Source: Bacillota bacterium
GTDB taxonomy: Bacteria > Bacillota > Clostridia > Lachnospirales > Lachnospiraceae
Length of the DNA stretch: 64,000 bases
NCBI GenBank assembly: GCA_023390555.1
Contig: JAEWCQ010000006.1
Span: 1-64,000 of the forward strand
Direction of reading: 5' to 3'
The notes beneath the pieces are model-generated. The model was not told the origin of the DNA. It saw only the letters and a list, made by a program, of their open reading frames with translations, and searched no databases. Both the position numbers and the translations under genes were made by a program. How positions within the stretch are numbered: position 1 is the stretch's first letter; every line of letters starts with the position of its first letter. This document shows, piece by piece, positions 1-8,462 of this stretch.

Positions 1-1290
1 ACCATATTGACTCATAAGTGCAGCTGTGTCAATTGCCAGGGCCGCATTCGTGCTCGGATTGGTCGCACCGGAGGGGATACAGCTCTCCGGAACCAGATAC
101 GCGATCTGACTGCTTTTTACACTGACCGATTCTCCCATCATGGTACTGCTTCCCACATATGCGTTCCCGGCAAGTATCAGTTTTGTCAGTCCGGTCATAT
201 ACAGGCTGGCCTTTCCCTCCGTTGAAATACCGTTAATCAGTATGGAACTGCTGTAATCAGCAGGATTCTTTACAATATCCTGCTGTATGGAAGAAGCACT
301 CTTCGACTGGGCTGCCTTTGCCGTGATCGGGTTGCCGTATCCATAATATTCTCCGTTCAGATCTGCTTTTGCATTTCCGGTCATTTCGAGGTCATCCGCC
401 ACATAGGTGCTGCCAAGTACCTTGAACTGCGTGTTGCTCTTAACGATGACATTCTGTGCCCAAAGCGCAACCTTCGATAGTGCCTGAAATCTGGCTCCGC
501 TGTTCAGCGTCAGATCTCCTCTGCTAATGAGTGTATGGTTGGCTTCTACCGTCAGCTTGGAAGCATTTTCCACGGTCAGTCCATCTTCTCCCGCATAAGC
601 ATTTCCATCTACCGATATCGTTCCCGCGGCTGAAAGGAGCTGTGTATTTCCAACCAGACAATATCCCAGCAGATCCGGTGCGGAGGACGGCTGCGCAAAA
701 TTCATCTGTGGATAATGTAAGGTAATATCCGTCTTTATTTCGGATACATAGTCATCTGTACCATAGTACTTTAAATCTATATTTTTTAGAACCAATCCGC
801 TGTCTGTCTGCGTGAATACCGGACTTAGGCCGGTCTCATCCTCCGTCAAGATTTTGGCTCCTGTTTTGGATGGTTCACGGTATTGCTGTTCAGCAGAAAT
901 ATAACCGCTCAGTTTTGTGATGTCATACTTTGTCAGATCGGTGCTCTTACCGAGGCTGCTCTGCAGTTCCCTTTTGAATGCTGCATTAAATATCGTCTGG
1001 CGCTGTGAGTTCTGATAATTGGTATCCGCATATTTCTCCATTACTTCCACATATGCAGCCGCAGAAGCAGAAGAGACTTCCTGCTGAAGTCCGAGTCTGA
1101 TTTCATCCATGGCTGCTTCCGCATCGTAAAAATTGGCCGTTGCATTTTTATTCACGGCTTTCATCTGCAAATTCATCAGACTCATAGCCAGAATCACAGT
1201 GACCAGTATGCTGACCAATGCCACGACACTGATTACAAGAATCAGCGAGGCTCCTCTGTTATCAGATCTTATCCTTCTCATATCCCGCAT
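1..1290 (-). CDS. PilX-like pilus assembly protein (3' end outside window)
   Basis: The reading frame is open from the ATG at 1290 to the left edge (430 codons, no stop), so the C-terminus is missing. The N-terminus has basic residues (RRIRSDNRG) then one hydrophobic helix (ASLILVISVVALVSILVTVI, about residues 14-33). This resembles the PilX/GspK-type minor pilus component layout but lacks a clear prepilin cleavage motif. The remainder is rich in Ser, Ala, Asn and Gly and reads like a beta-rich exported domain. It starts 8 bp after the preceding prepilin stop, with AGAAGG overlapping that stop, so it belongs to the pilus operon. An in-frame ATG at 1281 is an alternative start. The PilX assignment rests on layout and position only. 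Confidence 0.7.
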   Translation of the reverse strand, partial: MRDMRRIRSDNRGASLILVISVVALVSILVTVILAMSLMNLQMKAVNKNATANFYDAEAAMDEIRLGLQQEVSSASAAAYVEVMEKYADTNYQNSQRQTIFNAAFKRELQSSLGKSTDLTKYDITKLSGYISAEQQYREPSKTGAKILTEDETGLSPVFTQTDSGLVLKNIDLKYYGTDDYVSEIKTDITLHYPQMNFAQPSSAPDLLGYCLVGNTQLLSAAGTISVDGNAYAGEDGLTVENASKLTVEANHTLISRGDLTLNSGARFQALSKVALWAQNVIVKSNTQFKVLGSTYVADDLEMTGNAKADLNGEYYGYGNPITAKAAQSKSASSIQQDIVKNPADYSSSILINGISTEGKASLYMTGLTKLILAGNAYVGSSTMMGESVSVKSSQIAYLVPESCIPSGATNPSTNAALAIDTAALMSQYG

Positions 1291-1298
1291 CCCACCTT

Positions 1299-2366
1299 CT
1301 ATTGCAATGCTGTTCCTGACAGGGATGTGATCTTAGTTCCATCCATATCATCTACCTCTACCTCTATCTCATAAATCCGCGTATCTGCCTCTTCTTCTGT
1401 CTTATCCAGTGCATGCATACCAAATTTGGCCTGCATGGCAGTATAGGATAAACCTGTGCTGTTATAGAACAGACTGCTCCAGTCTGCCGCTTCCACATTG
1501 GTTCGTACCTTCGTGCATACCGGATCTGCTGCACTTCCCGCATGTACCATGCCCTCCCTGATCGTCAGATCAATGCTGCATGCAGCGTCTGTCTGCTTCA
1601 CCAGATAAAGCTCCAGCGGAACTTCATCCGTATTATTGATTATGATATGATTCTTTACAGACGGTGTGAAAAAAATATAGACTCTCTGCAAATCACTTCC
1701 GTTGTTGACCGAACTATAGACAGGAATCGTCCTTTCCTGCACTTCACTTCCCGATGCCGTCTGATAACATAGCGTCTGGTTGACCTCATAGATAGAATTG
1801 CTGCAGGAAATATCAAATTCATAGTTCGTGACCAGCCCTGCCAGAATATTCGAAGGGGCCTGCATATAGTCAGGTGCCGAAGGATTATTCACATAAGCAA
1901 TCACCGCTTCCGATGCCTCCGTCTCCGGCTGTACGTATATGGCATCTGTCATGGTATTCATCCGGTACAGTTCTGCCAGCCTTGCACTGTTATATGCGAT
2001 TGCTGAACTCGCCGGTGTCTTATCCGAGGCGGACAGTGTAATGCTGACTTTATAGTTTTTTCCGTCCAGAAGATAGTGGTCATATCCGGTCGTATAGATA
2101 TTTCCATATGTATTGGTTCCGGATGGGCTGACTCCCCCGTCCGCCTGATCGAGGCCAAGATAAACCACCACACCGTCGGCCTTAATGTCTTCTATGATAT
2201 TCTCCGCCACAGTCGTTGCATTGAGAATTTCTCTTGATTTTGCATTTGTCTGAATGGACAGCACAAGCGAACGCAAAAAAGGAGCTGCACAAAGAACAAA
2301 GATTGCCATCGCTATCAGAATCTCTACCAGAGAAAATCCATGATTGTTTTTTGCAAATTTCTTCAT
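1299..2366 (-). CDS. Type IV prepilin-like minor pilin
   Basis: The 355-residue protein begins with a class III (prepilin) signal: a basic leader KKFAKNNHG followed by FSLVEILIAMAIFV. It has the Gly-1/Phe+1 cleavage site and Glu+5 recognised by prepilin peptidase, then a hydrophobic stretch used for membrane retention and pilus packing. The rest is a long globular domain, much larger than the major pilin encoded nearby, fitting a minor or tip pilin (PilV/PilW-like). A strong ribosome site (AAGGAGAGGGG) precedes the ATG. It lies between the PilO-like and PilX-like genes, the usual place for minor pilins. The exact minor-pilin class cannot be decided from sequence alone. Confidence 0.85.
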   Translation of the reverse strand: MKKFAKNNHGFSLVEILIAMAIFVLCAAPFLRSLVLSIQTNAKSREILNATTVAENIIEDIKADGVVVYLGLDQADGGVSPSGTNTYGNIYTTGYDHYLLDGKNYKVSITLSASDKTPASSAIAYNSARLAELYRMNTMTDAIYVQPETEASEAVIAYVNNPSAPDYMQAPSNILAGLVTNYEFDISCSNSIYEVNQTLCYQTASGSEVQERTIPVYSSVNNGSDLQRVYIFFTPSVKNHIIINNTDEVPLELYLVKQTDAACSIDLTIREGMVHAGSAADPVCTKVRTNVEAADWSSLFYNSTGLSYTAMQAKFGMHALDKTEEEADTRIYEIEVEVDDMDGTKITSLSGTALQ

Positions 2367-2390
2367 TGCTCCCCTCTCCTTTTCCGTTGC

Positions 2391-3077
2391 CTAATTACTC
2401 CCCGAATTTGAAGCCGTATTTCCAAAAATATTATCTGTTCCAATTGAAACACCGTCTATCGTTTGCGGCGTATATGCTCTGTCGTTTCCGAACAGATAAT
2501 ACATATTTACCGTCAATGTTCCGGAAAGACGCCCTGTTTCACTGTTGTAGGTCAGCGATATATTTTCAATCGATTTGCTGTACTTTTCATTTTCCAGATT
2601 CCGCAGATAATCTTTGATTCCCTCGTAACTGATATCACAGGCAATTGCCATCGGAACCTTATACAAGAGCTTCCCACTGTCCTGTACATTATTTCCGTCC
2701 GCATTCATCGTGTAAGCCAGCAACGCATCCGGCATGCTCAGACTTGTAACCGTAAGATCATATTGCTTTTCCATATTGTATGCATAGAGGATCTCATCCT
2801 CTGCGGTGAGATTAGACGGAATACCGTCAAAAACCAGGTCCATCTCCTCCTTCATCTCTTTCGTCTGGCTCTCATAAGAAGACTGATTTGCTACCATTCC
2901 GCGCATCTGCTCTACCTGCGCTTCCAGCTGCCCCGCTTCCGACTTCAGACTTTCGTTATCGTTCTGCAGCGGAACAAACAGCAGACGGTAAACAAGAAAA
3001 ATGAGAATCAATCCGCCCAGGATCAGCAGGAGCTTCTTTTCTCTGTCATTGATCTTAAGATTGATTTTACTGTTCAT
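2391..3077 (-). CDS. pilO: PilO-like type IV pilus inner-membrane assembly protein
   Basis: This is a 228-residue bitopic protein: a short cytoplasmic N-terminus, one transmembrane helix (about 16-33, LLLILGGLILIFLVYRLL), a coiled-coil stretch (about 36-80, ESLKSEAGQLEAQVEQM) and a small extracytoplasmic alpha/beta domain. That is the PilO/GspM architecture, which links PilM/PilN to the pilus. It overlaps the end of the PilM-PilN gene by 11 bp, so the two are translationally coupled, and an AGGAGGGCGGG ribosome site precedes its ATG. Primary sequence is poorly conserved in this family, so the call leans on topology and gene order. Confidence 0.75.
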   Translation of the reverse strand: MNSKINLKINDREKKLLLILGGLILIFLVYRLLFVPLQNDNESLKSEAGQLEAQVEQMRGMVANQSSYESQTKEMKEEMDLVFDGIPSNLTAEDEILYAYNMEKQYDLTVTSLSMPDALLAYTMNADGNNVQDSGKLLYKVPMAIACDISYEGIKDYLRNLENEKYSKSIENISLTYNSETGRLSGTLTVNMYYLFGNDRAYTPQTIDGVSIGTDNIFGNTASNSGSN

Positions 3078-4716
3078 CTGACCCGCCCTCCTGTGCCGTT
3101 GATTCCGTAGGTATTTCGGTATCTGCTTCCGGATTTACATACAGACAGGTCACTTTTAAAGAGACTGATTTTACTCCCGCATCGTCGGTCGACTCGGTAA
3201 TTCCATCTGTCTTTACCAGCTGAAATTCTTCGAAATTCTGTAATTCTTCAATCACTTTTGCCGCTTCCGGTTTGGAAGACACGGTCATATCCAGTGTCAT
3301 GCCCGTACCATCGGAAGTCAGAGCAGATACCACTACGCTTTCCGGCAGACTCTGTTCCAGATTTTCAATCACATCCGCAAGCTGATCGCTTGTTGTAGCG
3401 GTTGCGTCCCCCATTGCAACGACATCGGTATATTGCGTCTGAGCCACTTCATAAGCACTGTAAATATCCTCGATATAAGAAAGGCTCTCTTTCTCTCTGC
3501 TCAGACTGTTTACATTTGATTTTAAGATCAGATGCGCCAGAAATGCGTAACCGGTCATTCCAATGCAGACAGCCGCGCAGATCAGGCAGAAGGTTCTTGC
3601 TGCTATCATTTCTTTTTTCTTTTTTGCCTCTAACACTTCTTCGCTTTGTTTTTCACCAAAGAGAAACGGCAGCGGTGCCAGGGTCGCTCCGTAGCAGGTA
3701 ATATATTTATCAATCTCAATATTTTTCGGCAGAGCACTGATTCCGGATCGTTCCACCGTGAGTGCAAACACCTCCATCGAGAGCTCGTTGGTCAAAAGCT
3801 CTGCCAATCCCAGTATTCTTGCGGCATTGCCGATCAACGTACAGTATTTGAGTTCCACCCCGGCATTTCCGGATAAATAATAGTCAATGACACGGGCAAT
3901 ATTTCCGATGAGCGGACGCAGTGCTTCTGTCACTTCGTCCTTCAGTTTCGCCATTCTCTGATCCGTATCTGCACTGCTTTCATCCAGCCGGCAATTCAGC
4001 AGGCACTCATGTTCCATGATCTTACGTGCAAATTTGTACTCATGGTCAGCAAACAGGCCGGACTCTTCGATCAGCGACTGTGCCTCCGATACTCCGTAAA
4101 ATATGGTACGCTGTATCTCCAGTTCGCCTTTATTTATAATGGTAATCATTGCAGAATCTTCATCGATCTTGACACTCAGAGAAAGGCTTTCCGGAACTGC
4201 GCGGCGCATCGTCTGAAAAATAGCGTTTCCGGTATATTCCAGTGAAACCAGTTCCAGCCCGCAGCAGGCACTGAGTTCCTCATAAGAACGTACCAGATCA
4301 TTTGGTACGGCAAGCACGAACAGCTTCCGTTTTTTCTCTTTTTCCAGCTCCGGCAGACTGACGGTACGATATACCAGCTGATATTGAGACAGGTCTACCG
4401 GGAAATATTCCGAGGAATTTGCATTTAAAAGATCTTTGATCCGATTATCTTTTACATAAGGAATCTCAATTTCACGATTCGCAATCTTGCCTGAAGTAAC
4501 AGAAAAGATGGCTTTTCTTGCCTTTACATTTTTTGTGGCCATTCCCTTTTGCAATATTTTCCGAAATTCTTCATTATTTTTAACAATCCCGTCACCAACC
4601 ATACCGGCTGGTGTTGCAAATGAAAAGAATGTATAGATTTTCGGATTTTTCACCTGGTTTTCCATTTCCAGTACATGTGTTACATCTGTACCGATCTCAA
4701 TACTCAATACTCTCAT
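3067..4716 (-). CDS. pilM: PilM-PilN fusion, type IV pilus assembly
   Basis: At 549 residues this is longer than a typical PilM (about 350). Residues 1 to about 350 form an actin-like fold of the PilM family (start MRVLSIEIGTDVTHVLEME, later GNAARILGLAELL). A transmembrane helix follows at about 372-395 (TFCLICAAVCIGMTGYAFLA). The last 150 residues form a coiled coil plus small domain (LSREKESLSYIEDIYSAYEV), which matches PilN. In most bacteria PilM binds the short cytoplasmic tail of a separate PilN; here they appear as one chain. No separate pilN is visible in the cluster, which supports the fusion. GAGGGTGAAAT precedes the ATG. Confidence 0.82.
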   Translation of the reverse strand: MRVLSIEIGTDVTHVLEMENQVKNPKIYTFFSFATPAGMVGDGIVKNNEEFRKILQKGMATKNVKARKAIFSVTSGKIANREIEIPYVKDNRIKDLLNANSSEYFPVDLSQYQLVYRTVSLPELEKEKKRKLFVLAVPNDLVRSYEELSACCGLELVSLEYTGNAIFQTMRRAVPESLSLSVKIDEDSAMITIINKGELEIQRTIFYGVSEAQSLIEESGLFADHEYKFARKIMEHECLLNCRLDESSADTDQRMAKLKDEVTEALRPLIGNIARVIDYYLSGNAGVELKYCTLIGNAARILGLAELLTNELSMEVFALTVERSGISALPKNIEIDKYITCYGATLAPLPFLFGEKQSEEVLEAKKKKEMIAARTFCLICAAVCIGMTGYAFLAHLILKSNVNSLSREKESLSYIEDIYSAYEVAQTQYTDVVAMGDATATTSDQLADVIENLEQSLPESVVVSALTSDGTGMTLDMTVSSKPEAAKVIEELQNFEEFQLVKTDGITESTDDAGVKSVSLKVTCLYVNPEADTEIPTESTAQEGGSDEQ

Positions 4717-4746
4717 ATTTCACCCTCACCATACCATCCACTTTTC

Positions 4747-4802
4747 TACAGTTTCAACTGGAAAATATACTGCCGCCAATGTGCTTTCTACTTGAAACTG
4801 TA
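4747..4802. repeat. Inverted repeat upstream of pilM
   Basis: A perfect 11-bp inverted repeat (TACAGTTTCAA and TTGAAACTGTA) with a 34-bp spacer fills most of the gap between the prepilin peptidase stop and the pilM-pilN start. It could be an operator or a structured leader segment. No T-run follows either arm, so it is not a terminator. Confidence 0.4.
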
Positions 4803-4810
4803 TCTTTGTA

Positions 4811-5569
4811 TTACAGAAAAAGACCGAAATACCACTCAGACATCTGCGTTCCCCATAAGGCCGCAATCCAGATGCCGGCAGACAGATAAGGCCCCATAGC
4901 AAGTACATGCCCTTCTCCGCTGATGCGCATCCTGCAGATATGTATGACAGAACCGATGATGCAGCCCAACACAAATGCGAGTATAATCAGTTTCCATCCA
5001 AGGAGCAGACCAGCTGCCGCCATCAGTTTCACGTCTCCACCTCCAATGGCCCGTCCCTTTGAAAGAATCTGTAAAAGCAGTAAAAATGTACTTACCGCAA
5101 AAAAACCAATTACATAGTTCCCCAAATTCTCTGAATCCACTATGCACCGGATTACGCCGATGATAAAAATCAGCACATTGATCCCAAACGGGATCTCATA
5201 AGTACGAAAGTCAATGACACTCAGCACAATCAGTGCGGAGGTCAGCAGGCAGTAGAGAAAACTCTCTACTGTAAAATCTGTTACATAAAATACTATGACA
5301 TAGAGCAATCCGTTCAGTGCTTCAACCGCAGGGTATTGAATTGACAGTTTTGTCCCGCACTTCCTGCATCTCCCTTTCAAGGAAAGGAAACTGAAAATCG
5401 GTATCAGATCGTACCATTTCAGCTGATACCCACAATGCATGCAATGAGAACTTTCCTTTACAATGTCTTCCCCATTTGGTATCCGATAGATACAGACATT
5501 CAGGAAACTTCCGATTACAATTCCAAATAAGAACACAAAGGCAGTTATGAGTATCAGCATTGGCGTCAT
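4811..5569 (-). CDS. pilD: Prepilin peptidase (type 4, A24 family)
   Basis: This 252-residue polytopic membrane protease cleaves the leader from prepilins and usually N-methylates the new terminus. Visible hallmarks are an N-terminal membrane segment with GSFLNVCIYRIP, a four-cysteine zinc-type motif (CMHCGY then CRKCG, about residues 43-73), and the two catalytic aspartates of the aspartic protease: one in VIDFRTYEIP (about 118) and one in GGGDVKLM (about 175). Length and topology match bifunctional PilD/GspO enzymes. It follows the major pilin gene and precedes pilM. Its substrates should be the pilins encoded at 5603-6046 and 1299-2366. Confidence 0.95.
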   Translation of the reverse strand: MTPMLILITAFVFLFGIVIGSFLNVCIYRIPNGEDIVKESSHCMHCGYQLKWYDLIPIFSFLSLKGRCRKCGTKLSIQYPAVEALNGLLYVIVFYVTDFTVESFLYCLLTSALIVLSVIDFRTYEIPFGINVLIFIIGVIRCIVDSENLGNYVIGFFAVSTFLLLLQILSKGRAIGGGDVKLMAAAGLLLGWKLIILAFVLGCIIGSVIHICRMRISGEGHVLAMGPYLSAGIWIAALWGTQMSEWYFGLFL

Positions 5570-5602
5570 AGATTTATCCCTCGCAGATTATTGTAAGCAA
5601 TC

Positions 5603-6046
5603 TTAATCCCAATCAGAGCCACTGGCTACAGTTGGCACAAGTTCTGTTATAGTTGCATCAGTTATTGCTGTTGCCGCTGTTGATCCAACATATACTTTTA
5701 CATTTCCAGAACTATCAATCGTATAGTAATAAGTGTAGCCACTTGCATTCTTAACTGTTGGCGTTCCCCCAACAACACTGTTGATATCTGCCAGTTTTCC
5801 GAAAGCAGTTGGTACCGTGCAGCCTGTTGTTGTTGTTCCATTTGCACCATCCTCAGCAATCTGCGCAGAGACTGCATCTGCAATCAGCTGGGCATTCTGT
5901 ATATCCGATGATTTTTTCGAATTTCCAATATACTTAATAAACTGCGGTGCCAGCACCCCTGCCAGTATTGCCATAATGGCAATAACAATAATTAACTCCA
6001 CCAATGAAAATCCTTTGTTTTTCTTTTTGCTCGCTTTCTTGTTCAT
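5603..6046 (-). CDS. pilA: Major type IV pilin
   Basis: This small prepilin has a basic leader (MNKKASKKKNKG) and the classical cleavage/helix segment FSLVELIIVIAIMAILAGVL with Glu+5. A spine of polar residues follows, then a short Thr/Gly/Ala-rich head (about 100 residues) without an obvious C-terminal disulfide pair. I chose the ATG at 6046: the upstream in-frame ATG at 6067 is part of the ribosome site region, and AGGAG stands 8 nt before 6046. That gives 147 residues. Its size, and position between pilC and pilD, point to the main pilus subunit. A hairpin in the gap behind pilC may tune its expression relative to the assembly genes. Confidence 0.9.
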   Translation of the reverse strand: MNKKASKKKNKGFSLVELIIVIAIMAILAGVLAPQFIKYIGNSKKSSDIQNAQLIADAVSAQIAEDGANGTTTTGCTVPTAFGKLADINSVVGGTPTVKNASGYTYYYTIDSSGNVKVYVGSTAATAITDATITELVPTVASGSDWD

Positions 6047-6080
6047 AATCCATTCTCCTTTTTTCACTTTTATTTATCTT

Positions 6081-6109
6081 AAAATTCCATACCCTGCATA
6101 TGAAATTTT
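6081..6109 (-). promoter_or_regulatory. Hairpin in the pilC-pilA gap
   Basis: An 11-bp stem (AAAATTTCATA with TATGGAATTTT, one G-U wobble) and 7-nt loop sit between the pilC stop and the pilin ribosome site. The tail (AAGATAAAT) is not a clean U-run. It could be a weak attenuator, or an mRNA processing or stabilising element that lets the pilin message accumulate separately. Confidence 0.45.
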
Positions 6110-6135
6110 AATTCCGACTTGAAATCGAAAAGCCG

Positions 6136-7353
6136 CTATGCCATATTTCCAATCTGGTCATACATGGAAAGCATCGGTGCCATAATCGAGGCAATCAGAA
6201 CGAGAACAATTGCTGCCATCACAACAATGATCAGCGGTTCCATTGCTGCCATCACCGTCTGAGTGGTCATCTCCACTTCCTCATCGTAATAATCTGCCAG
6301 ATTTTCCAGCATCTTTTCAATGTCTCCGGTTTCCTCCCCAATGGATAACATATGGACCACCATCGGCGGGAACAGCTTGCCATACATCAGCGGTTCCGAA
6401 AGAGGCACCCCCTTGGAAACTTCCTCCCTTGCCGTCTGCAGCTGCCTTTTAAACAGGACATTATTCATCGTTTTACCTACCGCATCAATTGCGTCGATCA
6501 TCGGAATACCCGCATACATCATCGTGCTTAACGTCCTTGCAAACTGTGCGGAATACGTTTTCACATTCAATCTGCCAAACAGCGGAATCCGGATTGCCAT
6601 CCTTCCAAACAGCGTTGCTCCGGAATCGGTCTTCCTATATTCCCGAATCACAAGCACAAACAAAATCAATCCGCCCAACATCAGATACCAGTAGTTTCGG
6701 ATGGCTTCACTCATTGCAAGCATTGCAAGTGTAATCCCCGGCAATTCCATATCATATCCCTGAAACATATCCACATAATTCGGTATGACATAAGTGACCA
6801 TGACAATGACGATAACGGTCGCCACCACACCGAGCACGCAGGGATACATCAAAGATTTCTTCATAAGACCCTTTAGCTTGGCACTCTTTTCAAACTGTGT
6901 TGCCATCCGGGAAAATGCCACTTCGATGCTGCCGGAGGTCTCTCCAGCAGCTACCATATTGACCAGCATAACCGGAAAGACTTCGCTCTGATGACGCATG
7001 GCCTCCGACAGGGTATGCCCCTTTTCTACCTCTGTCCGTGTCGCCCGAATTGCATTTGCAAGCCTTTTATTCTCGGTCTGCTCCGACAGCATTCCCAGTG
7101 CATCGATGATCGTAACGCCCGCTCCCACCATGCTGACGAACTGTCTGCAGAATACACTCAGATCTCTCGGCTTGATCCCTTTATGGATATGAAACTCAAT
7201 ATCCCTGCCGAGAACACCGACCTCTTTGATATCAATCGGTACCATTCCTTCTTTTTTGATCTGCTCCCGTGCCTCTTCTAAGGCACCTGCATCAATACTG
7301 GCCTTTTTCTCTCTCCCCGTTTTGTCAACTGCTATGTACGAATAAATCGGCAC
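6136..7353 (-). CDS. pilC: Type IV pilus inner-membrane platform protein PilC
   Basis: This 405-residue protein has two tandem T2SSF (GspF/PilC) domains (about 65-190 and 268-390) and membrane helices at about 165-190, 215-238 and 375-398. The family motif GxGVTIIDAL (about 77) and its second copy AGIPMIDAID are visible, with GETSGSIEVAF and GEETGDIEKML repeating in the two halves. PilC is the membrane platform on which PilB and PilT act. The start is a GTG at 7353, preceded by GGGGG with an 8-nt spacer. It lies 14 bp after pilT, in the same operon. Confidence 0.95.
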   Translation of the reverse strand: MPIYSYIAVDKTGREKKASIDAGALEEAREQIKKEGMVPIDIKEVGVLGRDIEFHIHKGIKPRDLSVFCRQFVSMVGAGVTIIDALGMLSEQTENKRLANAIRATRTEVEKGHTLSEAMRHQSEVFPVMLVNMVAAGETSGSIEVAFSRMATQFEKSAKLKGLMKKSLMYPCVLGVVATVIVIVMVTYVIPNYVDMFQGYDMELPGITLAMLAMSEAIRNYWYLMLGGLILFVLVIREYRKTDSGATLFGRMAIRIPLFGRLNVKTYSAQFARTLSTMMYAGIPMIDAIDAVGKTMNNVLFKRQLQTAREEVSKGVPLSEPLMYGKLFPPMVVHMLSIGEETGDIEKMLENLADYYDEEVEMTTQTVMAAMEPLIIVVMAAIVLVLIASIMAPMLSMYDQIGNMA

Positions 7354-7367
7354 CTTGCTTTCCCCCT

Positions 7368-8426
7368 TTAAAACAATGTGACTTTCTGCGACATCGCGGC
7401 AGGTTCCTGTGCAAAACTGACTGCACTCTCTGCAGATATCAGGCTTTTCATATATAACTCATAAATCGCATCATCCATCATCTGCATCCCCAGTTTTTTG
7501 CTGGTCTGAACCATCGATGGAATCTGAAAGCTTTTCCCCTCACGAATCAGGTTCCGAATCGCTGGTGTTGCCAGCATCACCTCATATGCTGCAACCCTGC
7601 CGCCACCCTCTTTCGGCAAAAGCTGCTGTGCAATGATTCCCTCCAGCACACCCGCAAGCTGTACTCTCGTCTGTTGCTGCTGATATGGCGGAAATACATC
7701 AATAATACGATCGACCGTCGAAGCCGCATTGTTGGTGTGCAGGGTAGAAAATACCAGATGTCCCGTTTCCGCGGCTGTAATGGCAATTGTAATGGTCTCC
7801 AGATCACGCATCTCTCCAACCAGTATCACATCCGGATCTTCCCGAAGTGCTGCACGCAGCGCATTCGCATAGGACAACGTATCGTATCCGACTTCACGCT
7901 GAAGTACCATAGATTTGTTGTGACTGTGGAGATACTCGATCGGATCCTCCAGTGTAATGATTGTTTTCGCATAGCTCGTTGCTATAATATGTATCAAAGC
8001 GGCCAGTGTCGTCGATTTTCCGCTGCCGGTCGCGCCGGTCACAAGTACCAGACCTCTTTTCTTATTCGCCAGGTTTAGTACCGAATTCGGAATCCCAAGC
8101 TTTTGGGCGTTGGGAATCTCAAACGAAAGAATGCGAAGTGCAATTGCATAAGTACCTCTCTGACGAAACACATTAAAACGCACCCGGCTAAAACCTGCGA
8201 TCGAATACGCAAAATCCAGTTCCCCATTTCTCTGTAATTCTGCGCTCTGCTCCTCTGTCAGCATTGGCTTGATCAGCTCTTCAATCTCAAACGGTTTGAT
8301 CTTTTCATCTGATGCAGGAACCAGCTCTCCGTCAATGCGGTACATAACAGGACTCCCTGGAGCTAAGTGTATGTCCGAAGCCCCTCTTTCATTCCCCTCT
8401 TTTAAATAGGTCTCTATTTTCCCCAT
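7368..8426 (-). CDS. pilT: Pilus retraction ATPase PilT
   Basis: This is a hexameric secretion-type ATPase that powers pilus disassembly. The Walker A motif GATGSGKST, the Asp box with ITLEDPIEYLH, Walker B VILVGEMRD, the His box, and the PilT-specific AIRNLIREGK motif near the C-terminus are all visible. The N-terminal domain (ASDIHLAPGSPVMYRIDGEL) is typical. The upstream ATG at 8441 overlaps the ribosome site GGAGAAGG; the ATG at 8426 is correctly spaced, giving 352 residues. Having both PilB and PilT implies retractable pili, so twitching motility or DNA uptake is possible. Confidence 0.95.
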   Translation of the reverse strand: MGKIETYLKEGNERGASDIHLAPGSPVMYRIDGELVPASDEKIKPFEIEELIKPMLTEEQSAELQRNGELDFAYSIAGFSRVRFNVFRQRGTYAIALRILSFEIPNAQKLGIPNSVLNLANKKRGLVLVTGATGSGKSTTLAALIHIIATSYAKTIITLEDPIEYLHSHNKSMVLQREVGYDTLSYANALRAALREDPDVILVGEMRDLETITIAITAAETGHLVFSTLHTNNAASTVDRIIDVFPPYQQQQTRVQLAGVLEGIIAQQLLPKEGGGRVAAYEVMLATPAIRNLIREGKSFQIPSMVQTSKKLGMQMMDDAIYELYMKSLISAESAVSFAQEPAAMSQKVTLF

Positions 8427-8462
8427 ATAACCTTCTCCCAAATATAGAAACGAAGCTGTCCG

